The notes beneath the pieces are model-generated. The model had not been told where the DNA came from. It worked only from the letters and a program-made list of their open reading frames with translations, and did not search any database. From contig CM060171.1 of the NCBI GenBank assembly GCA_030549775.1, positions 140,586,859 through 140,650,858 on the forward strand: a DNA stretch of 64,000 bases, read 5' to 3'. Shown here piece by piece: positions 33,063-45,945 of this stretch. Within the stretch, counting starts at the first letter, position 1, and every line of letters begins with the position of its first letter. The stretch is from Tamarix chinensis. Its lineage: Eukaryota > Streptophyta > Magnoliopsida > Caryophyllales > Tamaricaceae. The translations under genes were made by a program, and so were the position numbers.

Positions 33063-34639
33063 GTTAATCTTATTTATATAACTTTCACCACACATACATT
33101 CATATACAATTCTTCTCAAAAGTTGGTTTATTTATAAATATACCATCGATCACCCCATGATGTGTAGCTGGTTGCATCATATACTATTTGGATGCATGAT
33201 GTTCATTTGGATCCAAGTGATCCTAAGTTAAAGTAAATGAAGTAGGTGAATTTATGTTAATTGAATATTTATAAATGTTTTAAAATATTATTTGGTTATT
33301 AATAGATTAACCTTAATGAATATGTTATAATTTTATATGTTTGAAAGTGAATAAAGGTAAATAGTTAAGTTTTATCAATAAATTAACTTAAACCTCATTT
33401 GACTACCAATTTAGAAATTAACATTTTAAAGGTGCGTGAATTTTTTAAGAGAGTCATAAAAAATATTGCCCAACATAATTAACAAAAAAACGTAATTTTC
33501 CTTAATCACCATTCACCTTTAACTAAACACATGCTTTATTCTAATCACATCAGCCCATTTCATGCCAAAAAAATCAATCTAAATGAATTTTGCAAAGTGG
33601 TGACCATACATCTAGATTCATGTGTATTAAATGTATGTTTATTGTTGGATTCATTATATTAACATTTATTTTTTTAATTTCTTGTAAAAATGTATGTAGC
33701 ATATATAGTTAATTAATTAGCTAGAGTGAGTACCTAAATAAATTACAATAAAGAGGTTGCCATATGGATTAAAGGTAGAAGAGATCTTTGCGTAAGGATG
33801 GCAATTATTACCTATTGGTTCAAGGTTTCATTGATGGTTTTTCATTTGGATTTGGGGAATGTTTTTGAGGATTAGGTTCATAATCAGATATTTTTATTAA
33901 GGACAAGGCAAATATGGGTTTGGATCCCTCATTCCTAAACCTGCCCCATATATTTTTTATATATAGAATATAATTTAAAAGTTTGTTATAAAAAATTGTG
34001 ATTGGGTATCGGGGATGGGATTAGATATTGGAGACAGGGTCGGGTTTCAGGTTGTATTTCAAGGATAGGGAATGAATTGAGGATGAGGAATAGATTGGGT
34101 TAGGGATTTCCCCATAAAAACCCTAGAGATATGGATGAATTCGAGGATTATTTTACTTATCATATTCACATATAGTGAGGGGATCCCCATCCTCAATATG
34201 CCCCATTATCATCCCTATCCTTACAACTTTTCTTTTGGTAATGGAACTCTCTCGATGAAAGGGCAAGTTGAGCAATCATAAATTGGGACATAAAACTCAT
34301 CCATTGCCCACCCTCCCTTGAAGAAATCACACCCAACTTAGCTTCTCTTCTTACTATTGATATTGATTAGCAACTTATGGGCACCACTAATCCCCCATTT
34401 TTTTACTCAAATGACAACTCATAAATCTACAATTTCTAAATGTACCCATCATCTTCTTTCTTCTCAATACTAGTTAGTAGTTATTATACTTAACATGGCT
34501 TTCCTTGCTTTAATTTGAGAATATGAAACAAAGAGAAAATAGAAGACACCCTGAAAAGAATGGATTTTCTTCTCTCCCCCTTGAGTCCATCTTTTTGCTA
34601 TTTCTCTAATAAACATAATTCTTTGTTATATGTCTTATT
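33063..34639. other. Unassigned AT-rich intergenic DNA
   Basis: No gene. The part at 33205-33530 has ends (TTCATTTGGATCCAAGTGAT and an inverted AAAGGTGAATGG) loosely like the Tourist-like MITE, not enough for a call. Confidence 0.35.
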
Positions 34640-35105
34640 TTAGAACATGTGTATTCTTTCCTTGAAAGTGTATGTTGTAGTACTAAAAAATGTGTGTTTA
34701 TTTTTAAATATGTGCATTTGTATAAATAAAGGATGTGTTTATATCCTAAAATATGTATATCTATATATGATAAGATGTGTGTTTTGTAATATATTTATGT
34801 GTGTCTTCACTATATTTATATCACCAAAAATTTATATTTATATCTTATAATATGTGTATTCTTATTTTAGAATCTGTGTATTTTAGTCAGGCAAGATGTA
34901 TAATAACGTCTATGTATTTGTCTTTTCATACACTTATTTTTTAGTCTAAAGTATAGCAAATACAATGTATTGTAATACTTAAATATAAGTATTTTTTTAA
35001 TTTGAAAAATGGTTATCCTTGTATTGTATGATGTGTATTGTTAATTTGACTAATGTATAGTTATTTTTCAAGAATGTGTATTTGGTTCCAGAAAATGTGT
35101 ATTAT
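34640..35105. repeat. TGTGTATT-rich degenerate repeat, left part
   Basis: Recurrent ATGTGTATTT/TATATCTTAAAATGTG blocks spaced 20-35 bp apart. The same sequence type resumes at 38486-38725. Confidence 0.65.
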
Positions 35106-35249
35106 ACTATTGGATAATTTCTATTATTTTAATACTTCATTTCTCATAAACCATAGTTAAGAACATAATTGTAACTTGACAATGTTATGAGAATTTGATC
35201 ATAGAAAGTATAATTGGATATTATGTGTTAGATGTGTTGATTATGTACG

Positions 35250-38200
35250 GGGGTTGTGGTGGAAAATGGATTAGGTAAACTAAGTTAAAAAAATAAGAGA
35301 AATGGGTTAGTATTGTTGGGCAATTGATCAAGGTATTAAGGCTGAATGGTTGGGCATCGCGATAAAGCGCAAAAACATTAGGTGATTCAAGCAGTCAACG
35401 ATAGATTGTTCCAGTGTCATGCAAAGTTAATTTTCATGCTTTTTTTTTGTTTTGATTTGGTTTTGTGACCCCTACATTTATCCTTGTAGGCCTTCCCTCG
35501 ACCTTCCCTCACCTTGTAAACAGATCTTTGTTTGTGTCATTTTCTTTGTCCAAGATCTTAGCTATAATCACCTCACTTCATCTTTAGCCCACTTTTTTAC
35601 ACTCCATACCATCTCCCATCACTTTTTCATTAAAGTGTGGCTTAAGAAACCCTCTTGATTATCTCTCACTCTCTTTTCCCTATTGACAACAGAAACCCCC
35701 ACCCCTCCTTATGCTCATTTTTGCTTAAGAGCAAAGGAGGTGTTCTACAACTTCAAAGGCAATCTTCAATCTTTTTTGAATTTTTCTCTCCCATCTCTCA
35801 TCCCTCTTGGTTTAAGATTGCCTTTAGAATCATAAAATGCCTCCGTTGTTCTTAGGCTGAGAGAAATCGGCCCTCTTCCATCTCCTTTCTTCATTTTTCT
35901 TTCTTGGTTTATCATTCCTTATCCTCTATTTAGCCCCATTATATATATTTTTTTTAAGTATAATGATGTTAGATTTAGGAAAAGTTGAAGAATTCTCCAT
36001 CATCCTTTTTCCTTCCCTGGTGCACTAATCCCTAATTGGGTATGGTCTCCTTTTTATTCTTTTTCTTTTTGATTTTTGCTTAGTTGTTATTGTTATCTTG
36101 CTACTTTTTTGGTCCAGTTATACTTTTATGGTTTTTTTTTTTGTTTTAAGAAGAAGAAAGATTGTCTTAGTAGCTAGAGCTTTTGGTGGCTCTTTCTCTT
36201 TTATTTTTTTATTTTACTTTGCTTGTGAGGGAGATAATCCATGTACTCCAACTAAAGATGTAAAAATCATGTGATAATATGTTTGGGGTATTCCGTATTA
36301 TTCCATTGTAATATATGCTTCCTTGTAATTTTATGAAAAAATATGTATGCATCATGTATTGTTACATTTTTGTCTAAGTGTGTGACCATGGTATTTTTAT
36401 GCACTATTATGCTTGATCCATTTATTTTAATATATGTATCATAACATGCTAGAATATGGTTGTTGTGGTAAAATAATTGTACTCATGTTGTGAGGGTAGC
36501 TTGATAAAGGGAATTATTGTCCTCCCTAAGACATTCTTTTGTATGTTGGAGCTTACGATTAGTTTCCTCACATATTTTACTTAAATTTTTATATGTGATA
36601 TGTTGAGACTTGAGCATGTATATGCATAATACTAAATTATTTAAGTTTTGTATACTATAGGGATATTTTAGTCTTTTCACATAGAATCTCTAAGTTTACA
36701 ATATGTATGCCTCAAATGCATTATATTTTGTTAAGCATGAAAGGAAAGTGATAAATGATAATTTAATATGCTTGCTTAGTATTTGTGTGCTTATATATTT
36801 TAATTTATATATAGGGGTAAAATAATCGTTTGCCATATCCTATAATTTACTTTCATGCTAAGAAGCAATGATTTATTATCTTTTAACCTTTTTCATGAGA
36901 AAGTGTAAACTATTATAAAGTTAATGTTAAAATGGGTTGAAATTGAGATAATTAGGGCATGAGGGGTATTTTGGTCATTTCTAACTAAAATATGCCTAAG
37001 TGTGAATAATAAGACATAGGATGGCCTTAGTATATTTTTAAGTTGACCTTAGTGTTTACTTTAACTTTGGTTTGGATTGTTAACCATAGGGTTGACTTGA
37101 ATAATTATGAAATAAAAATAATGATTAAGTCTTGATTGTATGAAATGCATATTATAAGAGAATTATGATCACCTAATTAACGTGGAAGATCTTGAGATTG
37201 AAATCCGTGGCTCTTTAGGGTAAGCTACCCTAAAGAAAAGGTAGATGCCCTAAAATTGGTTGGGTGGCTTCATTAGATACCTTAAAAATCCTACTAAAGC
37301 CCTAATGTACTCTATTTGGTCCTTAGGACTTCTTAGGACGTATGGATGCTTAAGAATTAGATATCATAGGATGGAAAGATCTTATGTTGCGTTATTGCAC
37401 TAGTATGACTGAAGTACTTATATGTCACAAGGATATAAGTTAGGAGGATAATGTGTTGCCTAAGTGTGGCAGTATAATTGGTGTGTTACATCTCCAAGTT
37501 ATTTTTGTATCCCCTTGAGTAATTAAAATAGAATTAAACCTTAATTGAGAATTTGTTTGATTGGTTTTGGAATGTGAGATTGGTAGATGTCTTTGTGCAC
37601 TACCTTTGGTTATATTGGTTTGGATTGTTAGTTTGGTAGTTACCTTGTGCATTACCCTATGGTTATGGGTTATGCTATAGATGGTTTTGTTATGGTTATG
37701 TTTTTTTTTAATGATATGGTTGTAATTTGGTTGAGTGTGATGATATAATGAGCATGTGGCCTTGGTGAAGTATATGTGATAACATATTTATCGTATCTTG
37801 TTATCACTTGCTCTATTTGGTATATTGATGCCATGGTTCTTGTTTTACCTTTTATGTGATCCATGTGACATTTGTATGTATAGTGTTGTGTAGTGGTTTA
37901 ATTAATACTATTGAAATGATGGGTTCTATTTTATTATCCATTACCTATTCAATAGGTAATCTTTACCTTACAAGAGTATTTTGAGGGTACTGCTTAATAG
38001 CTTTTGGTTAGGGTTGAGAGTTAGGGCTATCTGGTGTTAGCTCTTATATCTTTTGATATGGATATCTCTTAGACTCTTATGTTCCCTTCATATTCATTTT
38101 ATTTTAGCTGTTGTAATATTTGTTTGTTCTTTTGTTACATTTGAACAATGCAATATGTAATGTAAGCTCTATCTTTTTCTTATGATTACTTTTCTTGAAT

Positions 38201-38453
38201 TAAGAGAATAAATATTTTAACTTTAGTACTTAGTATAATAATGGTAGTGAAAACCATACTTATGCTAACTGCTAAGTATAGCAATAACACCCTGTATTTT
38301 AGATATTTTAGCCCTGTCACTTTGTGTAACAAAGGTAGCAGAGATCAAACGTATGTTAAGTGTAGTGGTAATACCTTGTATTTTAAATGTTTTAACTTAT
38401 GCAATTAACTCTTTTCAATAAAAATTTAAAATGCTAAAAATGAGGGTGTTACA
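35250..38453 (+). mobile_element. LTR-like unit, family B (left boundary unresolved)
   Basis: Ends AAAAATGAGGGTGTTACA at 38453. Upstream are two tandem hairpin-type modules (38226-38275 and 38318-38375), a degenerate repeat at 37480-37660 (GTGCACTACC blocks) and a C/T-rich block near 35480-35900. It splits a TGTGTATT-rich repeat seen on both sides (34640-35105 and 38486-38725), supporting an insertion. No coding capacity. Confidence 0.45.
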
Positions 38454-38485
38454 ATATTTTTTTTTCTTTCTTTATTTGATTAGGA

Positions 38486-38725
38486 GATTATGTGTATTTT
38501 ATGTACAAATAATGAATGTCTATTTTAGTTATAGATAATGTATATTGTGACATTACAAAATGTGTATCTATATCTTGAAAAATATATATCATAAAAGATG
38601 TATATTAATATCACAAAAATATGTATTTATTTTCTAAAAGATGTATATTCTATTCGGAATATATGTATTCTTATTTGATGTGTATGTCTTCGCACACGTG
38701 TGTGTGTGTGTGTGTGTATAGTTGA
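38486..38725. repeat. TGTGTATT-rich degenerate repeat, right part
   Basis: Continuation of 34640-35105 on the far side of the LTR-like unit ending at 38453. It includes a (TG)n tract around 38698-38717. Confidence 0.65.
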
Positions 38726-40110
38726 GATATATCAATATGGGTGCTAATTTATTGAGAAAAAATTATTGAGTTGCCCTGTTAACAACTGACACGGTGGGAA
38801 TGAATAAGCTATATAATTTGTCATTTACAAGTCACCTAATTATTAGGTTTTATTAGGGTGAGAATATATATTAAAAAATTACCTAAATGAGGAGATTAAA
38901 GATAAATTGCAATGAATGTTTACAATACTATTTAGTCAATATTAACTTAACCCGATGAAAGTTGTCTTAGTGTCTAATTTGATTTGGGTAAATTGGGATG
39001 AATTGAATTATGTGCCTCTATTTACCTCATTTGGGAACTTACCTAGGTTAATCATCATTAATTATTCACTCCATTTTTCTCACAAAAATTTCCTTTTTTT
39101 TTTTGTAACACAAAAGACCCCTAACTATTTTAGTGCCAATTTTCACATGTTTATTTGTTCATTTGAAGGTGAATTGTTTAAAAATTCCATCTACTTTTTT
39201 TTTATGAATTTTACATCTCTTTATCTATTTTAGCTCCATATTATTGCACAACCCCACTCAACTGCTTTATTTCTCCTTGTACTCTTGAGCGAACTACTAA
39301 AGCAAGACATTAAGGTAATATCAAGGTCATTACTGATGATGGAATAGTTGCTAAACTCCTGATTTGAATTTTGTGATTCTATGATCTAAAGGTGATTAAA
39401 TAATCCACAATCCTATTTAGAATCTTAAAGTAATAAAATTGTAGTAGGATCTTACAATCCTATGTAGGATCAACAAAATCTTATGAGCTTAGATAGAATT
39501 TTATGATTTTATGTATTGACTATAATTTTTTTTAATCTAACTACCTTAAAATCTATTATCTTTCTCATTCCCATTATATTTATTCTCTAACTTTAAAATT
39601 TAACCATATTATTGTGTGCATACTATATATTAAGCATCAACTAATGTGAAGGACTGGTGATATAGATATTAGTGAAGTTAATTTTTGAAAAGAAAAATAC
39701 TTATAAAATGTCCAAACTTTATATGCATAGTAAAATAAATATATTAAACTTATGATTTTTTATTTGTTTACTAATGTCTATTTAGTCCATAATTTCCCTT
39801 TTTATTTTCTTTTGAGGTGTATTAGCTTTATTGTATGTATAATTCATATAACAATAATTTTTGTATGCATGTAATCAACAGTTAGTGTTGCTTATTACTT
39901 GTTACAACTTAATTAGTGACTAAATAAAAGCTTAATAATTAGTATCATAGTATTTTTAGCTTCAATTATGATATTTTGTAGTATACAACTATCTCAGAGT
40001 CATATTTATGTGGTATTTGTAGGATATTTCAATCATACGATTTAATTCTATGATTTAATTCTGATGACCCTTATCGATTATAGGTAAAATATCAATTCTA
40101 ACAAACCATT
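38726..40110. other. Unassigned AT-rich intergenic DNA
   Basis: No coding sequence or clear repeat. Short open frames here have ordinary AT-rich composition. Confidence 0.4.
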
Positions 40111-41479
40111 TGTGGGGATGCCATACTATTCTCTTCTAGTTGAGTGCAAAAAATAAGATAAAAAAATACCAAGGATTTATCCCTTGATTTAATATCACAA
40201 TTATAAGGAAATGTAAAATTAAATTGTAAGTATAAGAATAAAGATTTATGGGAGGAAGAACGTCAAAGACTTTTATTGATTATGAAAAGTGAGACAAATG
40301 GGAGCTTACACACTTATTTACAAGTGGTCGTCATAAGGGTCACAAGGGCCTTTTATAACCTTCCTTGTTATTGATCAAACAACCATCATTAGCTAACATA
40401 AAAGGTAGATTTTTTTACCTAATAATTAGAGTTAGGATAAGTTTTCAAGTTACCACATAATGATTAATCCTATTGACTATAATTGTGATGAGTATCAAAT
40501 CTCTTATATTAAGAAACTTTCTAACCACTCCCGTACCTTCCATTTTTGCTTTGCCTATGTCCATGTCTTCTCTCTTAACCTTGGGTGATATGCCAAATCA
40601 ACCCGGATAAGAAATTTTCCTAAGCCTTAACTTGGTTGAGATCTTCTCAAGTCTAATCAACCAAATGATCCCATTAGTTGGTCTTTGGTTGACACCTTTG
40701 TCTGGTTGACACCCTTGCTTAGATAAAGAAAAATAATTTGATTGACATCCTTGCTTGCCCAATATCCTTTCCTAGTCATCACCCTTGCCTGAATGACATC
40801 TTTACCTGGTTGACACCCTTATTTGGCTAACTTTCTTGATTAGTTGATGCCATTAACCTAGCTAATGTCCTTTTCTGACTGACACCCTTACTTGATCGAT
40901 GACCTTTGCCTTGTCAACACCCTTGCTTGGCTAACACCCTTGCTTGGGTAACACCCTTTACTTGGATGTCACCCTTGGTTGATCTATGCCTTTTTCTTGG
41001 TTGACATCCATACCTAATTGATTCCCTTTCCCTAGTCAACACCCTTACCTGGCTGACCAACCTTGGTAAACTAAATGAAAGATTTTGTACTTGTATCTCA
41101 GAATTAGACTTCAAGACATATATTGTGTCGAATAAACCCAGTAATTATATCCTTTGAAGCATAGGAAAACCCTCTTCTTCTCTACCTAGAAGAGATATGC
41201 ACCATGCACAACCCAACTTTGGCGAAATGTAGGTCATGCTTACTTTTGAGTAAGGAATTTGTAGGAATATATGACCCTTTTCCATCGATATGGGTTTTTT
41301 TTACAAAAAATATGCCTCTCCTCAACCAAATATTGTAGCCAATAATGCCTCACAAGGATATGTTTGAATGTTGAGTGGAAGTTATCATTCTTCCTGACAT
41401 GGATGTCACTCTATGAATAATTAAGTATCACAAACTTATAATGTCTCAAGCCAATCTCTCTAAATAGTCTCTTCTCTAC

Positions 41480-41880
41480 TTACACTCCTTGGTAATCACT
41501 ATGTACTCTACTTTGGTTTTAGGTAGAGCCACCCACTTTCGCAATAAGGATTGACATTAGACAACTCCCTCACAAGGTAAACAAGAATTTCAATATTCAT
41601 TGCTTTATATGTACATTTACCATTGGATATGAGTTGGTATATCCAACTAAACTTGCCTCGACCTTATTGAAACAAAGTCTTATCCTGGACATCCCTCATA
41701 TAAATTTTAATATCCACTTTATTGCCTCCTAGTGATCTTTTTTGGATTTGGATATGAACCAACCAACTACACTAACAACAAATGCAATGTTGGGTCTTAT
41801 GTACACCATTCCATACATCATACTCCATATGAATGACACACATGAGAATTGACTCACCTTCATTTTTTTTGTTTTAGGTT
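41480..41880 (-). pseudogene. Ty1-copia RNase H-region fragment
   Basis: Minus-strand translation gives MYGMVYIRPNIAFVVSVVGW, then FISKSKKDH, stop, EAIKWILKFI, and VEASLVGYTNS. This fits the copia stretch following RT (MYAMVCTRPDIA..V...SRF...P...H..A.KWILRYL...GYTDAD). Several in-frame stops are present. Confidence 0.8.
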
Positions 41881-41934
41881 CCTCAATTAACTATTTAAAA
41901 TAAAAGTTTAAGTGTTAAAAATAAAGATGTTATA

Positions 41935-42044
41935 CATAGTCTCCTAACTAACCAGTAAATAGTCTAAGACCAATAGAGCTTGAGCTTTATCCCCAAGCAC
42001 ATCTCTACATTCTTTAATTGGATGAATATGTTTCAATACCAACT
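41935..42044 (-). pseudogene. Ty1-copia gag continuation
   Basis: Beyond the inserted unit the minus strand reads GDKAQALLVLDYLLVS, stop, ETM, matching the copia gag motif (DE.QALLLL..LP.SWETL). It is thus the continuation of the fragment at 45607-45945. Confidence 0.6.
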
Positions 42045-42127
42045 TGTAACACTCCTAAAATGTACTACTAATTATTTTTTTAAGTGGAAGAACATTCAAA
42101 TATAAGAGGGGTGTTACCACCACAATC

Positions 42128-42160
42128 GGTATAAGTCTATCCACATACCATCCTTATACC
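42128..42160 (-). other. Conserved terminal hairpin, covariant form
   Basis: GGTATAAG (42128-42135) pairs perfectly with CTTATACC (42153-42160), 83 bp from the unit end, next to GTTACCACC, the counterpart of the GGCGGTAATA block in A1. Confidence 0.65.
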
Positions 42161-43042
42161 AACTACAAGGCTAGGTAAAATAGAGCACAAACCATTATAA
42201 GTGTAGTAAGTACAATCCATATCATAAATAAGAGTTAGGTGTTCATTTTTGAAAGAAACACTAAAATACATAAATAAATGTTTAATTAAAAATTAACAAG
42301 AAGAAAATTGGTTAAAAAAATAATTGGATGTCACACTCTGTGATTCCCAACAACGATCATAATAGCATCACTCCACCCATATCATAGCCTCGTATGCAAC
42401 AATGTTGTATAGTGAGTCCTCATTTACCTATACAAGCTCAGAAAGGGCCTCTACTCGTGGGAATGAGCAGCACCCATAATAAGGGATGACACATACACAA
42501 CTAGATCATACTGACTTATTTAATATTATCTAAACATATGGTATTATTACAATGATGATTATCTCATGATTTTATTCACGTTGGGTTTAGGAACCCCAAT
42601 ATTCTCAATCAGTAGAATGGTAAACAAGTACAACTTCTAGGGCAAGATGCTATTTGCCACTATTCTCACCGGTGAATTGGTAATCAAAGTTTAACCTTAG
42701 AACAAAATACTCTTGGCCACTATTCTCACTAGTGGATCGGTAATCAAGGTACAACTAATCTTGACCTATATGGTATTTTGCTATCATCCAATGGTTTGGT
42801 TTACTCGAATTTGGGATCCCACTATTCTCACAAGTAGAATGGTAATAGGGTACAACTTCTAGGGCAAAATGTTCCTGGCCACTAATCTTGCTAGTGGATC
42901 GACAAGTACAACTGGGCCTGACTCAAGTGATCTTCCACTTTAAATGATTAGTGTATTATTCATGTTTTATGTACTTCAGGGTCATCACACAGACATGCAC
43001 ACCTACTCATGCAAGGTAACATCCTAACTGCTACCCCAAAAC

Positions 43043-43265
43043 AACCATGTTCCCCTTAGAAACCCTAATTTCACAACCTTGGCATATCCTTACCTCTAGT
43101 TTCCTTTTTTTTTGTCCCCAATCTACCCAAAAAATCCTAAAATGTCATTAGAAAACCATATTCCCCTTAGAAACCTTAATTTCACAACCTTGGCATATCC
43201 TTACCTCTAGTTTCCTTTTTTTTGTCCCCAATCTACCTAACAAATCATAAAATGTCATTAGAAAA
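43043..43265. repeat. 111-bp tandem duplication
   Basis: Two adjacent near-identical units (AACCATGTTCCCCTTAGAAA... and AACCATATTCCCCTTAGAAA...) differing at only a few positions. A recent local duplication inside the LTR-like unit. Confidence 0.9.
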
Positions 43266-45606
43266 CCCATGGTTAAGAGTCATGGCTTGTTACCCCCATT
43301 TTACACATATGATAATAACTAGACTTGAGGAATACCCCTCAAAAATCCTGATTTCTCCTAGTTAGCATAGTCCCTTCTCTACTGCTTATCTAGCCCTCAA
43401 ATTCCATACCGATGTATAGAATACTATGGTTAACTAAAAACTCAAACATTGTGGCCTAACTAACCCATTTTGCACATATGATAATACCCTTCATATTCGA
43501 TATCCAAAGCCATAATTCCTTAGTTTGGTCATAACTACTTCCCTCTATCCTTCATGGCTACTAAATTTGGTACACATTCCCAAAATGATATGGTTAAAAT
43601 CATACTCCAAGGTTAAATTCCAACTCCCCCATCTCGTACATGCAATAACAACCTATTCCTAGGGTTTCACGCCTTGACCTCCCAAAACCCTAATTTCATC
43701 TTTCGTCATATCTCCTCCCCTAATGCTCAAAGGAATTATCAAATTTGCATGACAACCTAAAATGCCATCATTAGCCTCATATCCACTCCATTTTTTCCAA
43801 GCCCCCACTCTACTCACATATGATCATAACCCCCCTTATGTTTTACTCTTTCCATTCATGGTCTTTCACTCCCATAATGTATTTACAATAAACCTCTTCA
43901 TTTTTGCCCCAATTATTTCATGTAGTATCTCTAACATATTTTATGCCAATTAATACCCAAAGATACACTATAGGCCACTTTTTCACAGTATTAACCAGCA
44001 TGCCCCTAGTCTCAAAAACCCTACCTAAGTCACAAGACATCCAACACAAGGACTCTCCAACTTTATACACCTGCAATATTATATAACATGGACATAGACA
44101 TACATTAAAACTTGAAATAAATATAGACATAACCACACAACTTTCTTACCTTTAGCTAAAACTACATATACAACACTAGAGCCATTTATCATTTCTTGCA
44201 TGCTATCACATAACACATAATAAGGACATATATTAAACATATTAAAATCCTATCTATGACTGTATCCTTACCGAAGTGGATCTAGTCTCTAAGCATGCAT
44301 GACTTATGCCTTCTCTTCCATGATCACTAGAATTTTACTTAAAAATAGGAATATACACACTTTATATTTTCCTTTCTTCTTCTTTTTTAAAAAGAACAAA
44401 ATAGAACTTAACTTAAGGAAAGTTTAGGAAGGGGAAAGTAAATGGAGGTGGCTAAAGTAGGGGACAAAAATAGTGGCAGCGGTGGCAGTTGACATTGGTG
44501 GAAAGGGGTGAGGGTTGGCAGCTTAGGGTCGAGAGGCGGTGGTGGTACTGGGACTAGCTTGAGTTGGTGGTGGTTAGTGGTGATGGAGCTGGCGGTTGTG
44601 GTGTAAGATGGCGCACGACTGAGAGGAAGAAAGAAGAAGGGAGGATAAAAGGGGTAGAAAGGAGGGTTTTTGGGGTGGTTGCATAAGATGGGGCACCTGT
44701 GTAGATTGGCTCTGATGTGGTGGTGGCAAAGAGGGAGGAGAACAACTAGCGGAAGAGGAAATGTAGCTTGTGACAGCTGTAAACGTGAGAGAAGGAAAAA
44801 GGGAAGAATAAGGGAGAGGGGTGGATTTACATGCAAGGGTAGGTCATAGGCAAAAAAGAGAGATGGCAAGGGGTTGGTTGGACGTCAAAGTTTGTGGCAT
44901 GGTGCTGAAGCCGATAGGGGTAGGGGAGTCAAGGAAAATAGGGGATGTGAGTGCAGGTAGGAGAGGAGAGGAAGGAGAGATCGAGGGGGTATTTATGATA
45001 GTGGATAGGTTGAGGGAGAAGGAAAGGTGATAGGGTAGCCTAAATTTTGAAATGCATGGCTATAGGGGGAGAAGGTGGACGTAGGATGCAGGGGCAAGAG
45101 CTCAGGGGCAAGGGTATAGGGTGCATAGCACTACATGGCTGACAGGCTAAGAGAGGAAATGTGAAAGGGATGGGGTAGCATACAGGGGCGTAAGGTAGGT
45201 GCATAAATGGAAATGGAAGGTGATTCGATGAAGGAGATGGGCACAAGGAAGAAGAAAGGGAGAAAAAGGGAGAAGAAGAAAAGAAAAGAGAAAAGGAGGA
45301 AAAAATAGGTATGTCCGATCGGGGAGGGAAGAAAGAAAAGAAAAATAAGCGATTGGGCTAGTGATAGCATAGCCTAGAGAGAAATAAGAGGGAATAAAGG
45401 AGAGAAAAAAAGGAAATGAAGAAAAAGAAAAGGAAGGGAAAAAGAAAAATTTTTGGGTGTGGGATTTAGGTTAGCTTTTTTGAGTAAGATTTTTGGATAA
45501 GTAATAATAAAATCAATATAATATGCCTATAATTAATTTAGGATTATCAAATAAAAAAATTATAAATTAAGTTAAATTAATTAGTTCATAAATAAATATT
45601 AGGATT

Positions 45607-45945
45607 TCAAAATTTTGGGGTATTATAGAGGTGTGTTGTAATAGGCTTTCCATCTTCATGCCTCAATTTGTACAACTTCCTCATGAGTTGTACTTTGTTT
45701 CCATCGGTCTTATTCACATAAAGCAAATCCAACTTGGATAACAATCCATATTCCATGGTTTCTTCCTCAACATGATGGATGGCACCATCATCCATCCATT
45801 GACGGATATAATCGCAAGCTCTTTTATCAAGTTTCTTCCATTCCCCTTCCTTTTCTTTCATGCTCTCATGCATGACTCCTTCATTTTCAATAAGGTTGGC
45901 TTAATCTTTTACATAGATTATGTATTCCATCTTAAAATTTTATAT
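45607..45945 (-). pseudogene. Ty1-copia gag fragment, N-terminal part
   Basis: The minus strand encodes EWKKLDKRACDYIRQWMDDG, then HHVEEETMEYGLLSKLDLLY and VNKTDGNKVQLMRKLYKLRH. This is the UBN2/gag_pre-type pattern of plant copia gag (W..LD..A...I...L.D.......E..A...W..L...Y....). Stops and frame changes lie upstream. The frame runs into the inserted LTR unit after ITTHL. Confidence 0.8.

Larger units (their letters stand above)
42045..45627 (-). mobile_element. LTR-like unit related to the giant A family, inside copia gag
   Basis: On the minus strand it begins near TATAATACCCCAAAATTTT (45627) and ends AGGAGTGTTACA (42045). It has the family's order of parts inverted: hairpin 42128-42160, degenerate 56-bp-type repeats at about 42590-42910 and a plus-strand purine-rich block at 44400-45470. 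At 3.6 kb it is shorter than A1-A3. Copia gag coding continues on both sides. The outer TG is lost at the 45627 end and no TSD is visible. Confidence 0.6.

Noticed and set aside
33205..33560. Possible second Tourist-like MITE
   Set aside because: The terminal similarity is too weak and no target-site duplication could be found.
34647..34850. Cys/Ile-rich 67-codon frame
   Set aside because: Translation of the TGTGTATT degenerate repeat.
44408..45370. Minus-strand frames of up to 153 codons
   Set aside because: C/T-rich block of the LTR-like unit in copia gag; low-complexity Pro/Leu/Ser composition.
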